Shown: piece by piece, positions 21,101 through 31,624 of the stretch
How positions within the stretch are numbered: position 1 is the first letter of the stretch
How the letters are laid out: every line of letters starts with the position of its first letter
Assembly: GCA_905221605.1 (NCBI GenBank)
Contig: CAJNDS010000048.1
Coordinates: 182,501-245,980 of the forward strand
From: Symbiodinium natans
Lineage: Eukaryota > Sar > Dinophyceae > Suessiales > Symbiodiniaceae
Reading direction: 5' to 3'
Length of the DNA: 63,480 nt
Made by a program: the position numbers and the translations under genes
The notes under the pieces: model-generated
The model's database searches: none
What the model saw: the letters and a program-made list of their open reading frames with translations, nothing else
Told to the model about the DNA's origin: nothing

Positions 21101-21236
21101 CGAAACATACCCCGTAACGTAACATACCCCCGAAATTGCAGGGAAAGTAGCTCCTGATGCCGCGAAACATACCCGAAACATACCCCCGAAACATACCCCG
21201 AAACATACCCCGAAACATACCCGCGAAACATTCCCC
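21101..21236 (-). repeat. Tandem CGAAACATACCC repeat
   Basis: Units of 12-14 bp (CGAAACATACCC with 0-2 extra C or G) recur six times in a row at about 21,163-21,236, with further copies at 21,101 and 21,120. The overlapping minus-strand frames (GMFRGMFRG-like) are repeat translations. Confidence 0.8.
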
Positions 21237-21295
21237 GACCCCAACACGTGTCACGCGCCTCCCCATTAAAATACAAACCCAAATAGACCCAAATC

Positions 21296-21410
21296 CTAAA
21301 CCCTAAACCCTAAACCCTAAACCCTAAGCCCTAAGCCCTAAGCCCTAAGCCCTAAGCCCTAGGCCCTAGGCCCTAGGCCCTAAGCCCTAAGCCCTAAAGC
21401 CCAAGCCCCG
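21296..21410 (-). repeat. Telomere-like array, block-wise variants
   Basis: CCCTAAA x4, then CCCTAAG x5, CCCTAGG x3 and CCCTAAG again. Variants are clustered, as in arrays growing by unequal exchange or slippage. Confidence 0.88.
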
Positions 21411-21524
21411 AAGCTCCATACTCCCGTTTCTCAGCGTTGGGGCCCTTGCCGTAGCTCGGAGACTCGGCGTTCGGCCAGGCTCCCTCGTAGTAGGGGGCTC
21501 CAGAGCCAGCGTTTGGGTTTAGGG

Positions 21525-21718
21525 TTCAGGGTTGAAGATTTAGGGTTTAGGGTTTAGGGTTTAGGATTTAGGGCCTTTAGGGTTTAGGGCTTTTAGGGTT
21601 TAGGGCCTTTCGGGTTCAGGGCCTTTCGGGTTTAGGGCCTTTCGGGTTTAGGGCCTTTTAGGGTTTGGCCTTTAGGGTTTAGGGCCTTTAGGCTTTAGGG
21701 CCTTTAGGGTTTAGGGCT
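21525..21718 (+). repeat. Higher-order telomere-like array
   Basis: TTTAGGG units are combined into a longer repeat GGGCCTTT(C/A)GGGTTTA of about 17-18 bp, repeated about nine times. A higher-order structure differs from the simple arrays elsewhere. Confidence 0.8.
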
Positions 21719-22364
21719 GAGGTAGATTCAGCGGACCTAAACCCTGAGCCAGGCAGATTTGTGGCAGGTCTTGCGAAGTTGGCAAAGACACCTTGATTCC
21801 GCATCGCAAGAGTACTCTTTAGACTCTTTGGTACTCGGTGGGCGGAAGTTGATAGGGCTTGCTTGGGCTGTAGGGGTTGCTGGTCCGGCACGAAAGAAAG
21901 CTGAGCTCTACCGCAAACCGTGACCCACTAATGGAGCGTGATGTATGCTCTGGAGTCCTAGCTCCACGCGCCACCGCCACGTGTCAACACACGTTCGGCC
22001 AAAGCATGCGCAAAAGGAGCCTGCGGCAAACCAATGCCGAAAGTCGGAGATAAAAGTCCTTGCGGGCAGGTGGTCGGGTCCTGTATGCAGACTCTGCTCA
22101 AACATAAACCCCTCCTAAACCCTTCGGCAAGTGAGAGGCAACACGGAGCCCAAATAGCTGCAAAGATCACCGCTATTTGCGTAAGTCAGTATCTTTGTGC
22201 CGGAGCCTGGGCCAGGTAGCCCAGAGTGAAATTCCGCGCTTGCGGACTATAAACCCTAAACCCTAAACCCTAAACCCTGCAGCCCAACTTCTCCAAGCCC
22301 GAAACCCTTTGGGTTTAGAGGTTGGAGGGCAGAAGCTGGCAAGACTGTCAGCTTGCGGCCTTTT

Positions 22365-22461
22365 GGGGATTTCCGAAAATGGTGGTACCCTTTTCGGGGG
22401 GTTCCTTTAAGGGGATTCTATTCTGTTTGGGGCATTACAAGGGTACCCCTATTTTGGGAGG
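22365..22461. mobile_element. Fold-back family B, copy 5
   Basis: GGGGATTTCCGAAAATGGTG then GTACCC at the left and GGGTACCCCTATTTTGGGAG at the right. The centre (CCTTTAAGGGGATTCTA) matches copy 3. Confidence 0.72.
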
Positions 22462-22582
22462 AAAAAACCTTTTGTTCCAGATGATCTCATAGCAAGTGGA
22501 ACTTGGCCGCTAAGTCTGTGCCTGTTGACATCAGACGCGTTCGGACCACAGGAAAAATTACTGTCGTGCTCTTCTCTGGAAA

Positions 22583-22657
22583 CTAGTACACTACTATTTG
22601 CTTAAGAACCCCAAAAGAATAAAAGAACAACAATCCCTATATTACAGTAGTACAAGA
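22583..22657. mobile_element. Fold-back family D, copy 2
   Basis: This is the reverse complement of 7,955-8,025, sharing ACTACTATTTGC, TTAAGAACCCCA and AGAATAAAAGA. It ends with TTACAGTAGTAC, pairing with the start. Confidence 0.5.
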
Positions 22658-22831
22658 AGACCTGTCAGAAGCCACTGCCAATCCCGAGCCCAGACCCTCC
22701 CCCAACATCCGGCTTCGCGGTGAGTTGAGAGGAGAAGTCGAAGCGATGGTACGAGTTCCTCACGTCGCTCTTCGCCATCCTGGGGGGGTTGCTTGGCCAT
22801 TGTATTCGTATCATCAGCGTGAGGGTGGTTG

Positions 22832-22923
22832 CCCTAAACCCTAAACCCTAAACCCTAAACCCTAAACCCTAAACCCTAAACCCTAAACCCTAAACCCTAA
22901 ACCCTAAACCCTAAACCCTAAAC
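22832..22923 (-). repeat. Telomere-like array (CCCTAAA)
   Basis: Thirteen perfect units, ending at CCAG followed by a coding-looking stretch MVVSRALTEAPKKLGMLGR at 22,927 and on. That possible exon runs to a TTTAGGG array at 23,044. Confidence 0.9.
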
Positions 22924-23290
22924 CAGGATGGTTGTGTCAAGAGCACTCACAGAGGCGCCGAAAAAGCTCGGCATGTTGGGTCGCCCAGGACATTTACCAT
23001 CGTCGAGCTCACCAGCGGAGCTGTGGAAACCGTCCGGAACTCTTAGGGTTTAGGGTTTTGGGTTTAGGGTTTACGGTTTAGGGCTTGCTGCAGCTGTATT
23101 ATTGTTATTGTTGCTGCTAATCTTCATATACTTGCAATGTAGCATTGACGGGCTTGATGATCGGTTGATCGGTTGGGCGCATCTACTTTTTTGATCGTCC
23201 CAAACTATTCGGAGCACCCCTTCCGGGTACGGCGCAATATATGTCTTTTCTTTCGTGTAGAATGCGGACCTTCAAATTGAGCTTACCTGG

Positions 23291-23460
23291 CTAGTTTGTC
23301 TTCGGCCCACAAGAACTGTACAAGAACTTGCCTTTCAAGCGCCCGACGCCCAAAATTTCGCTGGACTCACAACAGCCAAACTTGTAATCTTCGCGGGCCA
23401 GCATGATCTCATCCTCGGTGAGGTACCCAACGAACCCCAGGTCTCCGTCCATTCCACCTC
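23291..23460 (-). CDS. Minus-strand terminal exon of an unknown gene
   Basis: On the minus strand, after CCCCGAG, the frame reads GMDGDLGFVGYLTEDEIMLA, REDYKFGCCESSEILGVGRL, KGKFLYSSCGPKTN and a stop at 23,293-23,291. The acidic, well-mixed residues over about 55 codons are strongly protein-like, while the other frames are broken. The exon begins at the edge of a family A fold-back element (23,460-23,574), which would be the preceding intron. An exon further upstream on the same strand may be 24,343-24,415. No family is recognised. Confidence 0.48.
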
Positions 23461-23574
23461 GGGGATGTTCAAGTTCCCCTTCATACTAACAGTACTTAAT
23501 CGGAAGTTTCGTACCCGGTATTATCATCCCGTTTAAGGACTGTTCAGAACTTATAAGGGGGAACTTCTCAAATT
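23460..23574. mobile_element. Fold-back family A, copy 4
   Basis: GGGGATGTTCAAGTTCCCC, TCATACTAACAGTACTTAAT; right side TTTAAGGACTGTTCAGAACT, TATAAGGGGGAACTTCTC. It directly abuts the minus-strand exon. Confidence 0.75.
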
Positions 23575-23684
23575 CCACTTTTCAAGCACCTACAGCTGGC
23601 TTGCAAGGTTTTTCTGCTGGGTTCTCCACGGGCACAGGGATGAGGGGTCCTTAGACAGCATGCTCTCTGGCGCTTGGGCTTCGC

Positions 23685-23744
23685 AGGGTTTAGGGTTTAG
23701 GGTTTAGGGTTTAGGGTTTAGGGTTTAGGGTTTAGGGTTTAGGG
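23685..23744 (+). repeat. Telomere-like array (TTTAGGG)
   Basis: About eight perfect units. Confidence 0.9.
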
Positions 23745-24180
23745 CCTTCTGGTGATGTGGCTTAGCTTGGAAAGCCCTGAGCAACTCAGCCCTGATCTGC
23801 TCAGGTCGGTACGGCGCTGAAAGACACGTTGGGCAAGAAGAACTAGGGGGGGGGGGTGATCTCACTCGGCAGCTACCCCAGAGAGCTTCTCACCTCTTAC
23901 CTAAACCCTGAACCCTAAACCCTAAACCCTAAGCCTTTCGACAACACACCCTAAATCCTGGAAATGATCCCGTCAATTCTAACATGGAGCTAGGGTTCCA
24001 GTAAAACCTGTGCAATCAACATGGGAAGTTTAGGGTTTGGGGTTTCGGGTTTAGGGTTTAGGGTTTAGGGGGAATTCCCTAAACCCCAAACCGGAAAAAA
24101 GGTTGTTCAGACCTACAGTCGCACTTGTAGCCCCTCTCATGCCTAGATTCAATTTCAGCGACTTCTATTGTCCTAGGTAC

Positions 24181-24297
24181 CCTAAACCCTAAACCCTAAA
24201 CCCTCAACCCTAAACCCTAAACCCTAATCCCTACACCCTACACCCTACACCCTACGCCCGCCACCCTACACCCTACACCCTAAACCCTAACTAAACC
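24181..24297 (-). repeat. Telomere-like array with CCCTACA block
   Basis: CCCTAAA units, then a homogenised block of CCCTACA, then CCCTAAA again. Confidence 0.88.
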
Positions 24298-24342
24298 GCA
24301 GGGTTTGAGGGTTTGGGGTTTGAGGGATTCGGGATTGTTCAC

Positions 24343-24415
24343 GGCTGCTTGGTGTCCAACCAGCATCTCTCGCGGCTGTGGGTCTTTGCACATGAGCCCC
24401 AAGTCCTCAGCAACC
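24343..24415 (-). CDS. Minus-strand exon between telomere-like repeat and donor GTGAAC
   Basis: Reading on the minus strand from the TTTAG end of the array at 24,414-24,540: VAEDLGLMCKDPQPREMLVG, HQAA, then GTGAAC. The peptide is protein-like and the array supplies the acceptor (TTTAG|GG). It probably belongs with the exon at 23,291-23,460 on the same strand, but the junction was not proven. The product is unknown. Confidence 0.42.
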
Positions 24416-24540
24416 CTAAACCCTAAACCCCCAAACCCCTAAACCCTAAACCCCTAAACCCTAAACCCCTAAACCCCTAAACCCCTAAACTCCTAAACTC
24501 CCTAAACCCTAAACCCCTAAACCCCTAAACCCTAAACCCT
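24414..24540 (-). repeat. Telomere-like array (CCCTAAA and CCCCTAAA mixed)
   Basis: About sixteen units, alternating 7-mers and 8-mers (CCCCTAAA). The 8-mer mix is rarer elsewhere in the window (also near 60,445-60,480). Confidence 0.9.
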
Positions 24541-24689
24541 TATGAACTTGGGGGGTCTTCTTGGGAAGCTGCTGCGAGTCTCACGAACGGCGCGGAGCGA
24601 AGTGAAGCTGCGCAGGCTCAGGGTTTAGGGATATAAGGAGGGACCCCTAGAAGGGACCCTTAATCTCATTCCCCTATGATACTTACCCA

Positions 24690-24752
24690 CTCTATATATA
24701 TGTATATACAAATATATACATATATATATATACACATATATATATAGGTATG
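24690..24752. repeat. (TA)n / TATACA microsatellite
   Basis: Simple TATATA and ATACATATA repeats inside a degenerate palindromic element (24,640-24,800, AGGGACCCTTAATC.. TATAGTCCCTATTTG). Confidence 0.8.
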
Positions 24753-25589
24753 CCTTATATAGTCCCTATTTGCCGAAGTAGCCCCTACAAGACCTCTAAG
24801 GTCTCCCACCTTTAGGCCCTTGAATTTCGGATCTAGAAGTCGGGTGAAAAGCGTCTCGGTTCCCTGTGCCGTTCGTGACAGTGAGCCTGCGATGAAACTG
24901 GCAGCTGCCTTGACAGGATTTGTTCTGAGAATTTCTCAGAGCTTGGAAAAAGCAAGAGTTTGGGTTGAGTTCTTAGGCTGGGCTTAGGATCTTAGCTGAT
25001 GGAGTTTTGCAAAACAAGGAAGGAAGGCTTCTAGAAGAGAAGGTCGGGGCAGCCTGCTGCGGTCTAATGAGACCGGCCGCGAAGTGGATCCCCACCACGG
25101 CCCACAGGAGGTGCGTCGCAACACTCATCCAGCAGCCTACATAAGGACCAATACGATCCCCATAATTAAAAAACTAAACTGAAACAGCCCCGTACAGGAC
25201 TTGCATGTCCATCCCCCGACGCTCTGGGCGATCATTCCCTGAAGATCTTGGCGTTAGGTGTTGCAAGCATGTTCGAGAAAGGAATTGAAAACCCAGCGGC
25301 CCTAAACCTAAACCCTAAAGCCTACAGCCGTAACAACTTGTTACCCTTCCAAAGTTGGCCGAGAGCTGCGGCGCATCCTGCTGAGGAGTTGTCTTTTGCC
25401 CCTTCCTTATGCCCGTGTAGCCGCGAACGCAGAGGAGTGTATGGTCTTAGGGTTGAAAAGTTTAGGGCTGGAGGGTTTGCAACGATGCCAACCGCAACAG
25501 CCCATAGCGCCATAGAGGTCTATCAGGGCCGGGTCGAGCCGGAAGTCCCTAAAATGCCTACATAGCTTTCCCTGCAATTAGGGTTTGCG

Positions 25590-25860
25590 ATGGGGGTTTC
25601 CGTGAAGAAGCCCGAAATCTTTTCTGTTCGCCCGACCTCTCGATGGCGTCGCACCCTCGCTCGCCGGGATCAACCATGCCGCGAAAGGGTAGGCAAAATA
25701 TTGCTCGCGCAGTGCAGCTGGTATAACTGGTTTCCCCGGCACGGTTACTGACAAGTAGTGAGCATCGTCATCTTGCTGGGGTGCCGACGGCCTCGCTGAG
25801 CTCTCGGTCGCTAGGGGGCGCTGCCCAGAAAAACTTTGTTCGGCCCTTGCGGGCTCCCAC
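25590..25860 (-). CDS. Possible minus-strand exon
   Basis: The minus-strand frame contains PLATESSARPSAPQQDDDAH, YLSVTVPGKPVIPAALREQY, FAYPFAAWLIPASEG. This mixture of hydrophobic and polar residues looks like a folded protein, and the frame is open for 131 codons (25,578-25,973). Exon ends are not defined. No family is recognised. Confidence 0.32.
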
Positions 25861-28045
25861 GACAGCGAGCGGATGAAAAGGTTGCCGGCCTGCTGGTATT
25901 GGAAAGTGCTTGTCCGGTGGTTGCCATGGTCCGAGAAGGGGAAAGGAGGTGGAGAGGATTTGGCTGGGACCAATTTTTCGACAGCACGAAATTGTGAGTC
26001 AGAAGCGAAGCAGCTGCCACGACAGCAGAAAAAGCGTTATGGCTGTATGTGTTCACGGTCACCTCATCATTACCACGCCGCACTGATGGATTTGCCTCCT
26101 TCTCCTCCCTGACCCACACCTTGCACATGCCTTTAGGGTTTAGGGTTGAGGGTTGACTGTAATTTCAGAAGGCTCCAAAGGCGCAGGTTTCAGGGCTGAG
26201 AATGTGGTCCAAGTTTATAGGTTTAGATGCTGCTTCCTCGGCTGCAAGCATTTTGGCCACAGACAGACCGTCCGGCCCGCAAACCGCCTCCTGAGACAGA
26301 GGCCGCCCAGATTATCAGGGAGTTCAAGGATGGAGCGGGTTCATGAAATTTAGGGATACGTGGAAGTAATTCTTCATTTTTGGGTGCTTTTATTCCTCAA
26401 AACAGCTGAAAACTGTGGTTTTTTGCTGGGGTTCCAAGTTCAGTTGTCGAAAAGGGTTCGCAAAATCTGGCGCGTGCAGGCGACCGCCGCAGTGGGGTAT
26501 CCCAGAGAGATGAGCTGGAGAGACTTGGCGGCCCTGGCACCTCCTCCTCCTCCTCCAGGTTGATTCTCTGAGGTTGCGATGTGGGAGTTTATGATTATAA
26601 AGGACCCCCATACTACTGTAGACCCCCAAATGGCAGGATCCTCTCATAGCAAGGACCCCAATACCCCAGTATCGCAAACCCCCATGTTCATGTCAAGCTG
26701 CTGTAAGTCGACCCCCGCATCAACCGACTCCTGACTTAAGAACCCCATCCTGTGGATGAGACGTTCCAGAGTGCCACTGTGCTTTTAAAACGCAAAATGA
26801 CTTGCTTGCAGCTTCTTGGTTTGGATAAAAACTCAGATACTTGCGAGGTCATGCCCCACTCCCGGCCACACCTCGCCCTAAGTACTGGGGATCTTATGGC
26901 CCTGCACCCTAAACCCTAAACCTTACACCTTAAACCCTACTGTTCATGCAGCTGATTTGAAGTGGCCATCCTTGAACACCTGCTCGAAAGCTTGAGGCAA
27001 CAAGCGATCCTGGGACGATGACTGGAAGGGCAATAGCTGGAAGGCCTCCAGCACTCTTGGGATGTTCAGCCCCCCAACCCCTAAACCCTACACCCCAATT
27101 CTACGCTCTTTGAGGTTCAACTGAGGTTCAAAGGTTCCGGGCCGAGGGCACAGCAGGAACTTGGAGTTAGTCCTAGATCTCGTGCAGGGTGAAAGCCAGT
27201 CTGCTAGTGCCGTCCAAGGCCCTTCCAGAATGGCTGTGGTGCTGATGGGAAAAGGATGTAAGTCAAGCCCCTACAACGTCATGTACCTCCTCTCATGTCT
27301 CAAGCAATGCCAGGATGACGGGTACAAGAGCAAAGGCCCGTGGGACTGCCTGCGTCTGGGGGCATGTTCCCAAGCGTGCCCACGGAAGTGAGGGCACTGC
27401 ATCGTATTGGCCTAGGGTTTACCGATGTTGACAGAACTTGTGCTTTGTGGTGCATATGCCTGATGACGAACTAGGAGAACGCGTCATGAAAGATCGCTTG
27501 GATCGTTTCCCTGGCACTGAAGCACATACATGCTCCAATCCATAACTTGCATCGTTTTGGCAGGGCGGGTTTTCTCTCAAGAGGGCCAAGTTAAGAAAAG
27601 AGACCTTCCAGCACAGCAAAAATGGGATTTTTATAAAAACCCTCGGTTTTTTTAATAAAAACAGAATCCCTCCTATTTGAAAGGTGCCTACTGGGGCGAG
27701 AAGAGGCGCCGTTTCTTTTCTTTTTTCGCGGGCTGCAGCTGCTTGCAGATGGGTCCGACACCTTCCGGCTCTGTAGTCTTCTCAGGCTTCCCTAGGATCC
27801 TAGGCCTGCTTGAAGAAAAAGTATCAGTTCATATCAGTTCTCTGCTCCCTAAGTCCTTCTGATCTTACTCCTGAATGTTGGAAATGCCTGCAGTCGACAG
27901 GTCACGCGGAGATGACTGGAGCAAGGCGGACTGGTTGAGTCAAGCGAAGAAGTCAGAGAAGAGGGTGCAGGGCTGCTTGTTGTCCATGGGGCTACGGGAA
28001 GATCCAGTCCCGTCGGTTTGAATTTCGGCCTGGGTGCTCCACTGC

Positions 28046-28107
28046 AACCCTAAACCCTAAACCCTAAACCCTAAGCCCTAAGCCCTAAACCCTAAACCCT
28101 AAACCCT
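28046..28107 (-). repeat. Telomere-like array (CCCTAAA)
   Basis: Nine units with CCCTAAG variants, ending 18 bp before the acceptor CCCAG at 28,125. Confidence 0.88.
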
Positions 28108-28125
28108 ACGTGCTTCCACTCCCAG

Positions 28126-28201
28126 GACTCCGGCAGCGGCTACCGACAGAATGGCAACTCCTGGGGAGCCGCGGCCCTCGGATCTGCGGGTCTGCGGCGG
28201 G
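28126..28201 (+). CDS. Possible Gly-rich exon
   Basis: After CTTCCACTCCCAG the frame reads DSGSGYRQNGNSWGAAALGS, AGLRRVG. A GT lies at CGG|GTCGGT. Acceptor quality is good. The Gly/Ser/Asn-rich composition fits an RNA-binding protein's disordered part, and it may belong to the gene whose exons follow at 28,843 and 29,661. That link is inference. Confidence 0.27.
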
Positions 28202-28254
28202 TCGGTACTTGGGCCTTTAGGAGCGTTGTGATGCAGGAACTTGTATGGGGTGTG

Positions 28255-28445
28255 TATACATATATATATATATACATTAAACGGGCGAATAGCCCTATAG
28301 GGTGTATATATATATATATACACACAGCAAAAAAATATCTATATATCTATATATCTATATATCTATATATCTACATATCTATATATCTATAAGTAGATAT
28401 AGATGTATACATATATATGTATATGTAAGCATAAATACATATAGC
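28255..28445. repeat. TA-rich microsatellites (TATATA, ATATCT)
   Basis: (TA)n at 28,260-28,275 and 28,306-28,322, then about eight units of ATATATCT (28,337-28,392). Frames here are repeat translations. Confidence 0.88.
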
Positions 28446-28628
28446 CCTTGCAAAGCATGGAGGCCAACAGCCCACAACTTGAGCCGCTGCTGACTTTGGG
28501 ACTCGCGTGTGGGGGGCGTATATCTTTGTCAGAGAAGGCCAAGGCCACCCCTATCACTGGGAGTTCTGGGCGGTAGAACGTTGAATTAAACGATGGCCAT
28601 CAGTCCCCTCAGTCTATCAGTTCTCACT

Positions 28629-28651
28629 TGGGATGAGGGGGAACATCCCAA
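28629..28651. mobile_element. Fold-back family A remnant
   Basis: Only the outer ends remain: TTGGGATGAGGGGGAACATC then CCAAG. This is consistent with near-complete deletion of a family A element. Confidence 0.5.
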
Positions 28652-28842
28652 GCTCTCGCCGTTGTCCAAAGCTGGGCACCCATCAAAGCCTTGACATGTG
28701 CTTCCGCCCGAGGGTGGCGGCCGACGTGGGCGAGACCGGGAGCCCCACAAGACCAAGGAAGCACACGTGTCTTGGAATCTTCCGGTCTGCAGGGCTACAG
28801 GGTCCAAGGTTCCACTTAAGACTTTCTGTAAGCCTCTTGCAG

Positions 28843-29720
28843 GAAGAGCTAGATGCTGACCTGGAGCGCTACTTCGGACGAGAGGCTCCCACCGACGCCT
28901 CGGCTGACTATCTTTTTCTGTCGGTATCTAGCCTTATCTACTTGCTGTCGCAAAGTAACCGTTTTTGGGTCGCCGTTTGCATAAGATAGCAGCAGAGCCA
29001 GACGGCTGGGCTAGAAATGACCACCGACTTCTACGGGGGTGGAGGGTGTGGGGCGGGCGTGGGAGACATGGAGGGGTCGTACTCTCCGAAAAGGTCCCGG
29101 CGACACATGATGGGGAGAAAGTCAGTCCAGGACGCCGAGGAAGTCACCGGCATACAGAAGCATCCGTCGTTCTGCTCCATGCATACCTTCTCAGCGCACA
29201 CTCCTGGCGGTCATGAACTGAACCTGGTCTCTAAAGTATCCGAAGACGTGGAAAAACAGCAGCTAACATTGGGTTCTGCCTTTCTGCTCAGGAAGGCAGC
29301 GGAGCGAGCAAGGCGCGCTGAGCCGTTTATAGTGATGAGTATCCACAACACCTGCCAGCACCAGCTGCGGTCACTTCTCCTCCGCACACTACCAGGTGCT
29401 TGTACGTTCTCAGCATGCGCGACTTGCACTGTGTTCCACACTGACTGTTCCCGCCTGGTGGCGGCACGGGACAGCCTTGCCTAGGATCTCGACTCTGAAT
29501 ACCCGAGAATCGAGCTGAGTTTAGTTTAATGAACAAGGGGCCACAAAAGACCGACACTCTACAGCCCTAAAGCCTAAAGCCTAACCCTAAACCCAAACCC
29601 TAAACCCTAAACCCTAAGCCATTAGGCCTTAGGTCCTGCATCCCAACTGCTGTTGTGCAGTCCATGGACGCAGATCTAGACAAGTACATGGGCCGAGGCG
29701 ACCCGGCGTGGGGTGTACAG
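28843..29720 (+). CDS. Two exons with LDADLxxY motifs, mRNA-export-adaptor-like C-terminus
   Basis: Exon a (28,843-28,923) follows CTCTTGCAG and encodes EELDADLERYFGREAPTDAS, ADYLFLS, with donor TCG|GTATCT. Exon b (29,661-29,720) follows TTGTGCAG and encodes SMDADLDKYMGRGDPAWGVQ, with donor CAG|GTGCAT. Both are whole-codon (phase 0) exons. The twin (L/M)DADL(E/D)(R/K)Y(F/M) motifs resemble the UAP56/DDX39-binding motif of ALYREF and FOP/CHTOP-type adaptors, which usually sits at the C-terminus after Arg/Gly-rich sequence. A TTTAGGG array starts six bases after the donor of exon b. Other exons are not fixed; a 155-codon frame at 29,017-29,484 may be one or may be intron. Confidence 0.45.
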
Positions 29721-29726
29721 GTGCAT

Positions 29727-29775
29727 AAGTTTAGGGTTTAGGGTTTAGGGTTTAGGGTTTAGGGTTTAGGGTTTC
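29727..29775 (+). repeat. Telomere-like array in the intron after exon 29,661-29,720
   Basis: GTGCATAAG is followed immediately by seven TTTAGGG units. This places the array inside a transcribed intron if the exon call is right. Confidence 0.85.
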
Positions 29776-30514
29776 AAGAACTCCCCCTTGAAGCACAAGT
29801 TTAGGGTTTAGGGTGCAGGGTTGTGGGTTTTGTGTTGTTGGGGCCTCTGGGTTTGGGCTTCTTGAGCAGGGTTTTTTGGAGTCCGAGGGTTTCGGTTTTG
29901 TTCGCTATAGTTTTAAGACCCCGCATGTTCAGGCCTGGGAAGCCCTGCATCAGACCTCGGAAGCCCTATATTCGATGAACCCTCTCAGCTTAAGAACAAA
30001 GCCCCCAGGCCCAAGCCCTCGTTGGTGTGTGTGTGTGTGAGAGAGAGAGAATTTGGGGCATGTTGTTTTTTGGGCTTGGGGCTTTACAGGCTCTGCTGCT
30101 CAGGGCTCAGGGGTTTTGAAGCTTATGTTGTACAGGCCTTCCCCTACACCTTTAAACCCTGAACCCCGGCAGCCCCCTTTCGCCAAAGAGTCGTGCAAAG
30201 GCGCGGAAGAGGAAGCATGTGCTGCGGCTTTGCGTGCTAAATGGTTGATCTACAAGTTAGGGCCTTTTGGGGTCTCTCCATGTCCTTATACTAAAAGTCT
30301 GATGTGTTTGATCCCCCCGCATGTATGGAGGGGCTTCAGGTTCTTTGACTACCTGCAGCTGTAGCACTGCAGTATAGGGGGCCTTACTGATTAGAATGGG
30401 GTTTTTGGGGGGTTATTGTAGTATAAATATAAAGGGACAATTTGGGAATAATATTAGTAATGATTACGCCCCGGTATGTGAGCACCACAGCCTCTCGCAT
30501 GACCAATGGCAGCA

Positions 30515-30598
30515 GAAGCCCGCCCGCACAGAAGGTGACAAGGCCGCAGACGAAGAAAAGCCTGCTGAGGAGGACAGTCCCGGCCGCGACGTACTGTT
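30515..30598 (+). CDS. Possible acidic exon
   Basis: After GGCAGCAG the frame reads KPARTEGDKAADEEKPAEED, SPGRDVLFDFS, up to TCAG|GATCAC (a GA donor, a class reported in dinoflagellates). It is coding-like but short, with no family. It could belong to the gene with exons at 28.8-29.7 kb. Confidence 0.25.
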
Positions 30599-30849
30599 CG
30601 ACTTTTCAGGATCACGGTTGTGAGGGTATTCATGACTGGGAAGATGCTTCCGACTGCAACGAATCTCCCAACTACATTCCCGCCTCTACCAAGTCAGAGG
30701 TTCACACGGTGTGCCCTCCCAGCGTGGCGCTTTGGATTAGGCATGCAATACTTGAACCCGCAGCAAAGTGTCCGGTGGGGAGGGGGAGTTGGGGCCAACG
30801 GGAAAGGGGGGAGGGTGCGGGGGTTTGAGGTTTGGGGGGTTGAGGGTTA

Positions 30850-30912
30850 CCCTAAACCCTAAACCCTAAACCCTAAACCCTAAACCCTAAACCCTAAACC
30901 CTAAATCCTAAA
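30850..30912 (-). repeat. Last strong telomere-like array before the gene island
   Basis: Nine CCCTAAA units. From here to about 47.9 kb only one pair of units is seen (33,152-33,166). Confidence 0.9.
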
Positions 30913-31105
30913 TGTCCCCATGGTAGTCAGTGGCAATCAGTCCAAAGATGGTCCGGGCATTGTCATCACGTGTCAGCATCTTTACCACTTGGAAGATGCC
31001 TTTGTCGCTACACGCGTCATGACGGCAAGCTGCTGAGGGAATTCCCAGACGCATGCATTCTTTTATCCATTGTATCACATCCTGGTGGTCCTAGAACCCA
31101 CCCAC

Positions 31106-31160
31106 CCCCCCCCCCCCAAAAAAAAAAAAAAAAAAAGAAAAACTAAATTTTAAAAGAAAA
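31106..31160 (+). repeat. Poly-C / poly-A tract at the left edge of the gene island
   Basis: About 14 C followed by about 19 A, then A-rich DNA (AAAAACTAAATTTTAAAAG). It marks the shift from telomere-repeat mosaic to the island. It could be a retro-insertion tail or a simple slippage tract. Confidence 0.7.
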
Positions 31161-31624
31161 CATGGTTCCAATCAACGGCGTCTGCTTTCCCATGCCAAGA
31201 CTCTTAACCGCATAGGCGAAGGACGATAAGGAGGCCGAGAAGGCCCCCGTCGGTTGCCTTGAATTGTTGCACATGTTAGCTTGCGTCAGAGTATGCTGTA
31301 TTGCATTCCTGGCTGGGGCTTTGGGACATTTTTTATTTTCCCTGGAATTGGTAATTTGGAATGAGATGATATACGACAAACATATATTATTAATGATATA
31401 CTGACAATAAATAAATTAATGCTATACTGGCAAATGGAATGGCGCGTTCAATGTGGTTTGGTTTCACTTCTCGCCGCAACAGACGGACTCACATGTCAAG
31501 AAAGCAAAGGGCTTATAGAAGGGTTGAACAGCTCAATCCTTCATCAGGCGTTTTGTAGCTCAGTCACTTTCCTTTCAGCTGCTGACCCGCTTTCTCTGTT
31601 ATCAGGCAGCAGCCCAGCTGTTGC

